DNA of 64,000 nt from Shewanella ulleungensis (GTDB lineage Bacteria > Pseudomonadota > Gammaproteobacteria > Enterobacterales > Shewanellaceae), in assembly GCF_014648315.1 (NCBI RefSeq), contig NZ_BMQW01000001.1:829982-893981 (forward strand). Reading direction: 5' to 3'. The translations under genes were made by a program, and so were the position numbers. Within the stretch, counting starts at the first letter, position 1. Every line of letters begins with the position of its first letter. Below, piece by piece: positions 55,618-63,782 of this stretch. The notes under the pieces are model-generated. The model saw nothing but the letters and a program-made list of their open reading frames with translations. It was not told where the DNA came from and ran no database searches.

Positions 55618-56742
55618 TCAACCTCGGAGCTTTTCAATCGCTTCAACTAAATAATCTCGTGAGCAACCAAAGTTCAAGCGAAAACAGTCTTTATCACCAA
55701 AGTCTATTCCCGCTGATGGACCAACACCTTTAGCTTCACACCAGGCTTGTGTATCGGTAAGTTTCAAACCGCTAGCATCAACCCAAAGTAAAAAAGTAGC
55801 CGCGGGTGAAATAGCGTTTAAACCGTCAATTTTGTTAATTTCCGTTACTAAATAATCTCGATTTTCAGTTAAATAAACTAACTGTTGTTGATGCCAGTCA
55901 TCGCAATGCCTGAAGGCTGCATTTGTTGCCGTAAGACCTGTTACGGTTACCGATGGCAATCTGCCGCGGGCAGCATGGTTGAAGGCTGCTCTTAATTTTT
56001 CGTTTGGAATAATAGCGAAAGACGTGCCTAATCCCGCGATATTAAAGGTTTTACTCGCAGCCATTAATGTTATTGAATGCTCAGCCAACTCGGGGTGCGC
56101 ACTGGCAGGTAAATGTGGCACGTCATCTAAAATGAGATCGCAGTGTATTTCATCCGAGCACAGCATCACGCCATGTTTTCTGCATATTGCTGCAATTGTG
56201 TCTAGCTCGTCTTGATTTAAGACTGAGCCAAGCGGATTCATTGGATTGCACATAATAAATAAGCTGGCTTTAGGATCCGCGGCCGCCTCTTCTAAGGCAT
56301 TAAAATCGAGTGTCCAGCGACCTTCCACTTCAATCGAGCCGATACAAGTTCGGTTGAGATTATTAATTGCAGGTGCCGCCAATATCGGAGGATAATTAGG
56401 TGTTTGTACAATAATCGTGTCTCCTGCTTGGCAATATGCTGCAATAGCCACATTGAACGCGGGCACCACGCCTGGAGTCCAGACTAGCCAACTAGGTTCA
56501 ATCTTCCAGTTATACTGACGTTGACACCACGCAATAACAGCCTCGCTAGCATCGGTATCGTGAGCCGGACAGGTATAACCGAATAAGCCGTCATCAATGC
56601 GCTGATGTAAAGCGGATAAGATAGGCTCAGCACAGCGAAACTCAGTATCTGCAATCCACATAGGCAGTATATCTGTACCTTTGTATTTTTCCCATTTATG
56701 GGCTTTCGACGATGTGCGGTCTGGTTTATCACTGAAGTTCAT
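55618..56742 (-). CDS. ovoB: PLP-dependent C-S lyase OvoB (MalY/PatB family)
   Basis: 374 residues, fold-type I PLP enzyme of the MalY/PatB group. Visible: ILPMWIADTEFRCAEPI near the start, VQTPNYPPILAA, MCNPMNPLGSVLN, CSDEIHCDLIL, and MAASKTFNIAGLGTSF with the PLP-binding lysine, and a C-terminal FRLNFGCSR arginine. Taken alone it would be a cystathionine beta-lyase-like protein; its place directly upstream of ovoA makes OvoB (cleavage of the histidylcysteine sulfoxide to 5-mercaptohistidine) the best reading. AAGGAC precedes the ATG. Confidence 0.88.
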   Translation of the reverse strand: MNFSDKPDRTSSKAHKWEKYKGTDILPMWIADTEFRCAEPILSALHQRIDDGLFGYTCPAHDTDASEAVIAWCQRQYNWKIEPSWLVWTPGVVPAFNVAIAAYCQAGDTIIVQTPNYPPILAAPAINNLNRTCIGSIEVEGRWTLDFNALEEAAADPKASLFIMCNPMNPLGSVLNQDELDTIAAICRKHGVMLCSDEIHCDLILDDVPHLPASAHPELAEHSITLMAASKTFNIAGLGTSFAIIPNEKLRAAFNHAARGRLPSVTVTGLTATNAAFRHCDDWHQQQLVYLTENRDYLVTEINKIDGLNAISPAATFLLWVDASGLKLTDTQAWCEAKGVGPSAGIDFGDKDCFRLNFGCSRDYLVEAIEKLRG

Positions 56743-57126
56743 TGCGAGTCCTTCGATTATTAATTAAGCCGTTTACATAAAACAGGCAATTAGGTTGTTC
56801 CTGGCAACTTTGGTTTAGATAGAAGCACAAGCCAGAATACCCCAAGAACTTGTTAATATTAACTACTTTATTTGACTGGGATATTTCATAAAAGGGTATT
56901 ATTAATAGGCACCCCTTTATTTAAAAAACATACTCTGTATAAGTCGGCATTAACTGATGTAATGCCTCATTGACGAGCAAAGACACCATAACATTGTCTG
57001 AGTCGGTCCTATATCAGTAAACATGTCACGGCACTCTTCAGTTAATAACGCCAAGTAATTAAGAGGAAGTCGGTGTTCAAAGTCCTATCTTCCTTTCAAT
57101 AAAAAGGAGCCCAGACTCTTAATTAA
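56743..57126. other. non-coding stretch before the accessory region
   Basis: About 380 bases holding the likely ovoB-ovoA promoter near its left end and no credible gene. It marks the change from conserved genes to fragment-rich DNA. Confidence 0.45.
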
Positions 57127-57336
57127 AATAGTCAATTAATTTCAATTGGTGGCAGAGCTTTACATCTTCAAAATCTGCAATTAGGCACTAAGGTTAGCTT
57201 TATTCCTGAAGTTGAAAAAGTCGATAATTATGAACTGATTTCATTAGGTGCACAGATCTCACTGTTAAACCGCCGCGCTGTAAATATCAGGGCATTAATA
57301 CCGCTTGTAGCGGTAAGTGAGTCGAATCAAAAGTAA
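57127..57336 (+). pseudogene. C-terminal fragment of an unidentified protein
   Basis: An open frame of about 69 codons bounded upstream by a stop and lacking a start with ribosome binding site: ISIGGRALHLQNLQLGTKVS, FIPEVEKVDNYELISLGAQI, SLLNRRAVNIRALIPLVAVS. The alternating pattern could be the end of a beta-rich protein, but no family is recognised. Its last codons (PLVAVSES...) are echoed at 63072 (PLLAVNES...), so both loci carry the tail of the same lost gene. Confidence 0.45.
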
Positions 57337-57436
57337 CGATAAAAATAAGAATGTTGTACAGAAAACTAAGGCCAAAAAGCCTTCTGTGAGCAGAGTATTG
57401 CTGAGATTCACCAGGAGCGGAAGCGTCCATATATGG
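57301..57436. repeat. dispersed repeat, copy 1 (partner at 63072)
   Basis: Shared blocks, in order: CCGCTTGTAGCGGTAAGTGA (partner CCGCTTCTAGCGGTAAATGA), AGAAAACTAAGGCCAAAAA, GTGAGCAGAGTATT and AGCGTCCATATATGG. The order and spacing are kept. It starts inside the C-terminal gene fragment and runs into its 3' flank. Confidence 0.75.
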
Positions 57437-57465
57437 CCTATTTATTAATCATAAGTGATTGAATT

Positions 57466-58068
57466 CTATTTAGTAGCGCCTTGATTGCACTCCCCGCCGT
57501 ACCCACAAGTTCCAATCAAAAACTGGAAAGGAAGAACCTGATTGATGTCAACAGATTTTGCAAAAGCAATAACACCACTATATCTACTAAAAAGCAAAAC
57601 CCCACCATGCTCTAACGTGTTTTTCCTTTTATAAGTTATTCTGTATACATCTTTGAAAAGTGCATTAAAAATTTTTAAATCTCTGCCTTTATCTATTATG
57701 ATCAGCTTTTCATCATCATCAATATAATATTTTTGCTTATACCAAACATCTACGGCCATCTTTTCTTTAAATTCATTGTTTTTTTCAAGCCTATCATATT
57801 CATCCAAACTTTTATTGCTCACTCTAAAAGAAGAAAACCTAATCAATTTTAAACTCAAAGTGTCTGAATTATAAAATGTTGAACATTCATGATCTACAGC
57901 TCGAGTAAAACCATCTTCTCTGAGGATGCAGCCCCCTTCTTCATTATCAACACTTAGTTTATATTCAGCACCTGAGATTAAATCTTGATATATGTATTCA
58001 CTGCTGAATGCACTTTCATGCACAATAAATAGTACAATGCACATTAGTAACCTTTGCTTTTTGCCCAT
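57466..58068 (-). CDS. exported protein of unknown function
   Basis: 200 residues. The N terminus MGKKQRLLMCIVLFIVHESA is a signal peptide with likely cleavage after AFS or nearby. The mature part is beta-rich with SEYIYQDLISGAEYKLSVDN, KGRDLKIFNALFKDVYRITY and LLFSRYSGVIAFAKS, ending in three cysteines. A G-rich tract precedes the ATG. The layout and pieces such as LKIFNALF...YRITYKRKNT and YSGVIAF resemble LKILGKNF...YVIKGPKNT and NDGLLGFGY of the protein at 63248, so the two may be distant relatives. No known family is recognised. Confidence 0.7.
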   Translation of the reverse strand: MGKKQRLLMCIVLFIVHESAFSSEYIYQDLISGAEYKLSVDNEEGGCILREDGFTRAVDHECSTFYNSDTLSLKLIRFSSFRVSNKSLDEYDRLEKNNEFKEKMAVDVWYKQKYYIDDDEKLIIIDKGRDLKIFNALFKDVYRITYKRKNTLEHGGVLLFSRYSGVIAFAKSVDINQVLPFQFLIGTCGYGGECNQGATK

Positions 58069-58161
58069 GTCCCCCCCGTTTATTCTGCAAAATCCTCAAG
58101 ATATGTTTTCCGACCTGCGCTAATTGCCATCATGAACCTTTCAGTTGACCCCATACCCTGT

Positions 58162-58186
58162 GCCATTAGGGCCATTAGGGCCATTA
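58162..58186. repeat. short tandem repeat, 9-base unit
   Basis: GCCATTAGG occurs twice in a row, followed by a third partial GCCATTA. It overlaps the stop of the Y1 transposase fragment, where the gene has lost its remainder. Confidence 0.75.
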
Positions 58187-58369
58187 CACTATGACAAAAA
58201 TCGTCGCCAACTCAAGAATGCGTGAATCAACCCACTCACGCTGATGCTCAAAGTTATCACCAGTAGATTTATCGATTCCATACAAAAAAGCCTTACGCAC
58301 CACTCGAGAGCAGCAGTGATAGTAAGGCGTATCTTCCAAGCTAACGATTGTCTGTCTTGGTCTGGCCAT
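58184..58369 (-). pseudogene. N-terminal fragment of a Y1/RAYT-type transposase (IS200-like superfamily)
   Basis: 61 codons beginning MARPRQTIVSLEDTPYYHCC and continuing SRVVRKAFLYGIDKSTGDNF, the standard opening of REP-associated tyrosine transposases common in Shewanella. Intact relatives are about 200-330 residues; this one stops within a GCCATTAGG repeat before the HxH motif and catalytic tyrosine, so it is inactive. Its upstream flank is present again at 62965. Confidence 0.85.
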
Positions 58370-58424
58370 CTTTAATTACCGTTTGGAAAGGTAAATAAAG
58401 CGTAGTTCAGCGCTCAATATTTAG
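58359..58424. repeat. 5' flank of the Y1 transposase gene, copy 1 (partner at 62965)
   Basis: 66 bases from inside the MARP codons outward (GGTCTGGCCATCTTTAATTA ... GCGCTCAATATTTAG) recur at 62965-63031 with one inserted base and about three substitutions. This is the conserved upstream region of the transposase gene. Confidence 0.85.
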
Positions 58425-58436
58425 TCTACAATCTTG

Positions 58437-58634
58437 GGTGTCTTAATTACGTCTTTAATTACGTCTTCAGTTAATACAGTTATCTAACCCTAGATTGTGT
58501 CCAAGTTCATGGCCAGGTGTTGATTTGTAATAAGTGCATTTTGAATTCAAATAAATCTTATTCTCTCCCAAGTCAGCTTGACCTAAAAAAGCTAGAAATA
58601 TTGGGTATCATAATTATTCTAGGTGTCTTAATTA
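58437..58634. repeat. 13-base direct repeats bracketing the metzincin fragment
   Basis: GGTGTCTTAATTA occurs at 58437-58449 and again at 58622-58634, on either side of the HELGHNLGL fragment. The left copy is followed by GTCTTTAATTAC, a near repeat of itself. The pair could be a recombination scar. Confidence 0.55.
58467..58607 (-). pseudogene. fragment of a metzincin-type zinc metallopeptidase
   Basis: An open frame of 46 codons without a start: FLGQADLGENKIYLNSKCTY then YKSTPGHELGHNLGLDNC. HELGHNLGLD matches the HExxHxxGxxH/D zinc-binding motif of metzincins such as reprolysin-like peptidases, and the G-x-A...C spacing before it also fits. The rest of the gene is missing on both sides. It lies between the Sel1-like gene and the transposase fragment. 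Confidence 0.65.
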
Positions 58635-59555
58635 TTTTGATTTTGAACTATTTTCCCATTCAGTTTCATCTATACTTTTCTTAAATGAAATTGCTTCTTC
58701 ACTCCCCATTTCGACTGCAACATTTAAATATTTTAGAAATAGTTCCTCATTCTCTAAATCGAAATAAGCAATTGAAAGCAAATAATAATACTCAGGAATA
58801 TCCCTGTATTTTATAAACTTGTTTGCAAGTTGAACAGCCAACTCAGGATTGAGCTTAAACGGCCTCTTTCCTAATATCAGCATACGTAAGTAGTAAATCT
58901 CAGCATCGACACTATTCCCTGAATCTATTAAATTGTATAAACGCTCTTTTAGGGCGGTTAAATCAGCCCTATCCTCATCTATAACAGCAATTAAATATTC
59001 AGTTTCAGCATCTACATGGCCTTGTTTAGCAGCCTTCTCTAGCAACGCCAATCTATTTGATTGGTCAACTGCAAAGTTAGCTCTCGCCCAAGAAGCATGA
59101 GGCAACCCTTGCATTTCCAAGCCTAATATTAATCTGCGCTCACAAAGCTCCTTTCCAGAAAAGTACTGCCACATGCAATACTCTAGATAGCCATGCTCAG
59201 TAGCAAAAAAATTCTTATTAAGATCATCTAAATAAGATGTTTCGCCCGTAGTGCGATACAGGTTAATCAAAGAGGCTATTTTTAGCTTCTGTACAACTGT
59301 GTCGTTACCGCCAATATACAACCTTTCAGCTCGGCGTTTTATTTCAAAATCCAAAGTACCAAGTCCCTTTCCACACTTATCAAGTGCTGTATTGACTGCC
59401 TGTTCATCATTAGAAAGCTGTATAGATTTATTAATAACCACCATAGCGTTGAGATCACAAGCCAAGATACTTGTACTATTTAGCATCATAAACATTATAC
59501 TAACGGCCAGAGTAAGCCATCTCACCAAGATAATTTGCAAAGCTGTTTGCTCCAT
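58632..59555 (-). CDS. exported Sel1/TPR-like repeat protein
   Basis: 307 residues. An N-terminal hydrophobic segment (LAVSIMFMMLNSTSILA) is a signal peptide. The remainder is helical with Sel1-like units: LALLEKAAKQGHVDAETEYL, then helices ending with YLNVAVEMGSEEAISFKKS. Such repeats bind proteins. It sits in the fragment-rich region beside the metzincin remnant; no intact partner is visible. Confidence 0.68.
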   Translation of the reverse strand: MEQTALQIILVRWLTLAVSIMFMMLNSTSILACDLNAMVVINKSIQLSNDEQAVNTALDKCGKGLGTLDFEIKRRAERLYIGGNDTVVQKLKIASLINLYRTTGETSYLDDLNKNFFATEHGYLEYCMWQYFSGKELCERRLILGLEMQGLPHASWARANFAVDQSNRLALLEKAAKQGHVDAETEYLIAVIDEDRADLTALKERLYNLIDSGNSVDAEIYYLRMLILGKRPFKLNPELAVQLANKFIKYRDIPEYYYLLSIAYFDLENEELFLKYLNVAVEMGSEEAISFKKSIDETEWENSSKSK

Positions 59556-59856
59556 GTTTTATTACCTGAAATACTGGCATCTGTGCGTATGGTTGTTGAC
59601 ATAAATTAGCCGCACAAACCTCCACAGAAGCAACACCATTACCGTTTGTATTTGCCTCGATAGCTAATCCTACGGAACCCCCTTTGGGTTGGCCTATGGT
59701 TTATGATTAACCAGCTGAGTTGGATGACCATGTTTTTCATGTTTTTTAGCTCAAATCTAAGCTGACAGACACCATTTAAAATGGGTAACTGTCAGATCAA
59801 GTCTGAGCTAGTACAGATTTAGTTCTTTAAAATCAAATGTTAAGGGTTTTATTCTG
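59556..59856. other. non-coding stretch with a large hairpin
   Basis: About 300 bases with no credible gene. Its main content is the nested inverted repeat at 59748-59809. Confidence 0.5.
59748..59809. repeat. nested inverted repeat / large hairpin
   Basis: Two 21-base arms, starting AGCTCA and ending CTGACAG on the left and mirrored by CTGTCAG...TGAGCT on the right, match at about 16 of 21 positions. A 20-base spacer holds a second small palindrome, ACCATTT facing AAATGGGT. The CTGACAG...CTGTCAG core with the AATGGGT centre looks like palindromes found next to Y1 transposases, but that link is inference. Confidence 0.6.
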
Positions 59857-60195
59857 CTATTTCCCGCATCTTATATAAATTGTTTCACCACCGCCTTCAT
59901 ACAGGTTTCTTGATTCATCAATAATTTCCATATGCTCTAAACACTCTTTCGGTTTATTTTTAAAAAGACTAATTAGTTTTTTCAACCTTCTCAAACTTGG
60001 TTTTTTGTCACCAGTTTCTGAGAAATCAACAGCTTCAAAAATAAAATATACTCCTTCACCATGAGATTTCTCAATTGTTTTTAACCAATCAGCATAATAG
60101 TGGTTTTCATTTATATCTAAAAACCTGTTGTCGATACTAGTGCAACCTAACAACATAGTATTTAAAGCAAGAAATAAGAGAAATAGTTTATTCAT
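59857..60195 (-). CDS. small lipoprotein of unknown function
   Basis: About 112 residues. MNKLFLLFLALNTMLLGCTS carries a clean lipobox (LLGC). The mature part is charged (DFSETGDKKPSLRRLKKLIS, LFKNKPKECLEHMEIIDE) with two more cysteines. No family is recognised. ATG at 60195 follows GAAGAG; the open frame continues to 60234. It lies about 195 bases downstream of the ankyrin/TPR gene on the same strand. Confidence 0.65.
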   Translation of the reverse strand: MNKLFLLFLALNTMLLGCTSIDNRFLDINENHYYADWLKTIEKSHGEGVYFIFEAVDFSETGDKKPSLRRLKKLISLFKNKPKECLEHMEIIDESRNLYEGGGETIYIRCGK

Positions 60196-60390
60196 AATAT
60201 TCTCTTCTGTGCCAATCATAAATGTAAGGAGCATTGGCTGTCATTGCGATACCCACAAATACAAGGATGCCACCCATTTTATAATGCGGAACCCATAAAA
60301 TAGGCTCCGTTCTTAAAAATAGTAATTCTTCAACCACTACGATACGGTGGAATGACTTCAACCTAACCCCTAAACAATATCAAATCTAAA

Positions 60391-62760
60391 TCAAACTGCA
60401 TTTATAGTATGACACTGCAATTGACCATTGTATTTAGCATTAAAAAAGCCAAATGGTGAGTTAACTTCTTCAATAACATAATCATCTAAGTCGTATGTAT
60501 TGATCGTCTCTATCGAAGTATTCTTATCCAGTGACTTATTGTCTATTCTATTGTAATTGAAAGTTATATTTTGGAATAACACATCTAGAGATGTATGATT
60601 ATTTTTAGCGCGCAGTATCAGTATTGTTCTATTTTCGAAGTAAAACTTAAAATCGTTGTTATCCGCCAGAACAGCACTACAAGTCTGCATTAATCCATCA
60701 TCGAATTGGCTTATAATCTTATTTTTTCTAGCGCTACTTTTGGCCAACATCCAAGCACTTATATATGAGTAAATAGCTGGTTCAGCGCAATAATATTGAC
60801 CGTCATACGTAATGGTATGGCCGATATCAGTATTAAGCATTTTTACTTGATGCTGCTCACAGGCTAGCCCTTGATTAAACCATGCATTAGCCACCACTTT
60901 ACTATTTTCACTATGGTTAATTAACCAGTTACTGGCTGATAATGAATGACCGAATTGGTTATTTTTCAACGCAATTAATGACATGTCACTGAGTGCTTTC
61001 TCATTTTTAGGATTAATGCTCAATGCCTTGATTAAATACTCATAAGCATCTTGTACTTTACCCTGTTGATAAGCTGCTATAGCCGATTTTATTTGATCTT
61101 TTTCAACTTTATCTAATTGTTGTGGACTTGGAGGCGTAAGCCACTGTTGTACATTTAACTTACTTTCTTCAGGAATATGGCTATTTATCTCAGCTGATGC
61201 TTTATCGGTATAACGATAGAACCAATCCAATGGTGTTTCTTCAGTCATTGGAGAGCGGCTCTCAGCTTTCATATAAGTTGCGGCACCATTGTCTATTAAT
61301 AACTTAATAAAATCAGGAGAAGCATACCTTACTGCATAATGAAGAGCCGTCATTTTGAAGGTGCTTATCGCGTAATAACAAGTATCATCAGGTATTGTGG
61401 TATTCGCGACTGTATTAGCCCCGTGTTGAATAAGCAACTTGGCGGACTCTAATAAGTTATATTGCGCCGCGTACATCAAAGGTGTTTTACCAAATGCATT
61501 ACTGTGATTGGGACTTATGCCCTGTTGTAATAGATATTCCAATACTTCAGGTTGGTTTATCGCTAGGTTTAAAATACTTTCTTGTGCTTCTTGCGAATAA
61601 TATGTTTTTGCGATGCTGTCGATATCACTAGCAATAAACTCAATTTTTTTTATGGTATCTAATGATTGTTTGGTAATGATTGCATTTCTTAGATTGAACT
61701 CACCTGCGGAAAATTCAGGGTTATACATATAGAACCCAAAACCTGCACTAATTGCTGATGTTAATGCAAGCTCAGCCATTTCATCGGATTGTTGTTTATG
61801 CCAATGATTCGCCTGTTGATAAAATTGCGAAAGCGATTTTATCGAGATAGCTAACTGATGTTTATAGCCATTAAATACTTTTTGCTCAGCGACACCGGTT
61901 AATGACCACCTTTCTAAATCGGTTATCATTTTAGAATAATTACCGTGACTATTCTTACTTTCTCTACCTTCGCCCCTCATTGCCCAGGGGCGAATTAATG
62001 TCAAACTCAGTTTATGCTTAATAGCATTTCCCCAACGCCAACGAGTATTCATTCGCCCACAAGAAGAGCCACTACCTTGACTTAAAGCCAGAGTCGATTG
62101 ATACAAATCATCAAGACTTTTCATCGCGCTGAAATAACTATGCTCTTTGTTGAAAGGCACTTCTGTTGCTGTTAAGTTTATTTCGCAAGCTGGTGCCCAT
62201 GTTGCGTTTGGGCTAAGACGATAAACAAATAACTGGCCTATATCAGCGCCATAATGCCCTAAAACAAACATATACGGGATATTAGTGCCCGACTGTGCGT
62301 ATGTGTAACCATAGCTAATTGCGGGTGGTGCGTTTTTGGCTAATGCTGCAATTTGCTTGGCGGTTAACTCAGTGAATGATGAAGTAGACACTAGCGATTG
62401 CTGCCTCTCACACGCTCCACTGCAACCATTGTGCAAATAATTATAGAGATATAATTCTTTACCGTAAGCATGCAGGCTTGTTAAAGAGTCTCCTCCTAAT
62501 ATTGTCCAATCTAGTATTTCTCCAGTATTTACATAGCCATGCCCTCTAACGCCATAAGCTGCGCCCCAATCGATATCTGAGTAGAATTTTGATTGTGCAT
62601 CTTCCAACAAAGATTGACATGCTGGGTCATTATCTGTGATTAAACTCGGCTTATTCCAAGCTGAGGTTACTTTTACAAAGGGCGTGGTCTCAGAAGATAA
62701 AGAGTGACAAGAAAAAACAATTAAGCAGAGGGTTAATAAGCAACGTAACATTAATATCAT
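60391..62760 (-). CDS. large exported ankyrin- and TPR-repeat protein
   Basis: 789 residues. Signal peptide MILMLRCLLTLCLIVFSCHS, then a ~200-residue domain of unknown family (AAYGVRGHGYVNTGEILDWT, FVLGHYGADIGQLFVYRL), a helical section, ankyrin repeats (FGKTPLMYAAQYNLLESAKL, MTALHYAVRYASPDFIKLLI, ending with a TPLDWFYRY cap), TPR-like helices (AYEYLIKALSINPKNEKALS) and a C-terminal beta-rich part. It should be periplasmic or secreted and work by protein contacts. The nearby small lipoprotein could be a partner. Confidence 0.75.
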   Translation of the reverse strand: MILMLRCLLTLCLIVFSCHSLSSETTPFVKVTSAWNKPSLITDNDPACQSLLEDAQSKFYSDIDWGAAYGVRGHGYVNTGEILDWTILGGDSLTSLHAYGKELYLYNYLHNGCSGACERQQSLVSTSSFTELTAKQIAALAKNAPPAISYGYTYAQSGTNIPYMFVLGHYGADIGQLFVYRLSPNATWAPACEINLTATEVPFNKEHSYFSAMKSLDDLYQSTLALSQGSGSSCGRMNTRWRWGNAIKHKLSLTLIRPWAMRGEGRESKNSHGNYSKMITDLERWSLTGVAEQKVFNGYKHQLAISIKSLSQFYQQANHWHKQQSDEMAELALTSAISAGFGFYMYNPEFSAGEFNLRNAIITKQSLDTIKKIEFIASDIDSIAKTYYSQEAQESILNLAINQPEVLEYLLQQGISPNHSNAFGKTPLMYAAQYNLLESAKLLIQHGANTVANTTIPDDTCYYAISTFKMTALHYAVRYASPDFIKLLIDNGAATYMKAESRSPMTEETPLDWFYRYTDKASAEINSHIPEESKLNVQQWLTPPSPQQLDKVEKDQIKSAIAAYQQGKVQDAYEYLIKALSINPKNEKALSDMSLIALKNNQFGHSLSASNWLINHSENSKVVANAWFNQGLACEQHQVKMLNTDIGHTITYDGQYYCAEPAIYSYISAWMLAKSSARKNKIISQFDDGLMQTCSAVLADNNDFKFYFENRTILILRAKNNHTSLDVLFQNITFNYNRIDNKSLDKNTSIETINTYDLDDYVIEEVNSPFGFFNAKYNGQLQCHTINAV

Positions 62761-62964
62761 CCATAATATTTAATACAACCAATTGGATGTCATCCTAGAG
62801 ATGATAAACAGTAATAACAATATTTATTTTCAAATAGATAGCATATGCATTGACACATAGACGTTGGGTTTTAGCTAATAAAATTAATCGTGACACCTGC
62901 GGTTAATCTGTAATTCATGATGGTACTTTATCGTATAGTTAGAATGGGTGGCCATGTTATTTCC

Positions 62965-63031
62965 GGTCTAGCCATCTTTAATTACCGTTTGGAAAGGGTA
63001 AATAAAGCGTAGTTGAGCGCTCAATATTTAG
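62965..63031. repeat. 5' flank of the Y1 transposase gene, copy 2 (partner at 58359)
   Basis: 67 bases nearly identical to 58359-58424. Read on the minus strand it runs into ATG GCT AGA CCG (MARP), the first four codons of the transposase, after which the similarity ends, so all but four codons of that gene are gone here. Confidence 0.85.
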
Positions 63032-63071
63032 CCAGTTGGGGTGGGTGGCCATGTTATTTAGGGCAGTACAA

Positions 63072-63200
63072 CCGCTTCTAGCGGTAAATGAGTCGCATTA
63101 AAAGAATGACAAGTGTGAAGCAATAAAATAGAAAACTAAGGCCAAAAAACTTTGGGTGAGCAGAGTATTATCTTGACTCACCGGGAGCGTCCATATATGG
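63072..63200. repeat. dispersed repeat, copy 2 (partner at 57301)
   Basis: It keeps the blocks listed for copy 1 in the same order. On the plus strand it begins CCGCTTCTAGCGG, coding PLLAVNES before a stop, the same ending as the C-terminal fragment at 57127-57336. Confidence 0.75.
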
Positions 63201-63247
63201 TCATGTTCTTAACTGGAGCGTTCTATATGGCCATGTTTTAGTTCTGT

Positions 63248-63781
63248 TTATTTAGCACCAAATCCTTTTTCGCTAACAGACCAAAAAAAATGATCATTTT
63301 TATAATACCCAAATCCTAACAATCCATCATTTTTTGAATAAATATACTTCATCTGCACACTGGGGTAAGCAACATAGTCTACAAATGTATTCTTAGGACC
63401 TTTTATAACATACAGTTCAGAGAAGTTCTTCCCTAATATTTTCAACTTTTTATTTTTCGCAACAACTTCATATAATTTATTATTGAACTCCCACTGTATA
63501 GTACTTTCATCAATATCTTTAGGCACTGCAAAAACTATATCGTAAGAAATAATACAGTTAAATTTACTGAAATAGTTGCAAAAGAAGGCATCAGATTTAA
63601 TGTCTCGCCCGCTATATACACTCCCTCGATTTTCATTTTCCATTTGAATGGTAAATTTTTTGTCTCCATCAATGGATCCAATATACACATATCGTACGTC
63701 ACCATTTCGACCATAGCAAATTGAAATAGACAACATAAAAGTCCAGGCTATAACAATCATAAGTTTACTAAAGATCACCAT
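63248..63781 (-). CDS. exported protein of unknown function paired with an HExxH protein
   Basis: 177 residues. MVIFSKLMIVIAWTFMLSIS is the signal peptide, with cleavage near CYG. The mature part is beta-rich (VRYVYIGSIDGDKKFTIQME, STIQWEFNNKLYEVVAKNKK, SKNDGLLGFGYYKNDHFF). No known family is recognised; it may be distantly related to the protein at 57466. The ATG is one base after the stop of the HExxH gene, so the two are made together. An exported partner of a zinc-peptidase-like protein could be its inhibitor or its immunity protein, which is inference. Confidence 0.7.
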   Translation of the reverse strand: MVIFSKLMIVIAWTFMLSISICYGRNGDVRYVYIGSIDGDKKFTIQMENENRGSVYSGRDIKSDAFFCNYFSKFNCIISYDIVFAVPKDIDESTIQWEFNNKLYEVVAKNKKLKILGKNFSELYVIKGPKNTFVDYVAYPSVQMKYIYSKNDGLLGFGYYKNDHFFWSVSEKGFGAK

Positions 63782-63782
63782 A

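Larger units (their letters stand above)
62761..63247. other. fragment-rich non-coding stretch
   Basis: About 490 bases made mostly of repeat copies: the transposase 5' flank (62965-63031) and the copy 2 repeat at 63072-63200. GGGTGGCCATGTTATTT occurs twice (62945 and 63043), and GGAGCGT...CTATATGG or CCATATATGG with a following CATGTT occurs twice (63184 and 63215). Confidence 0.6.
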
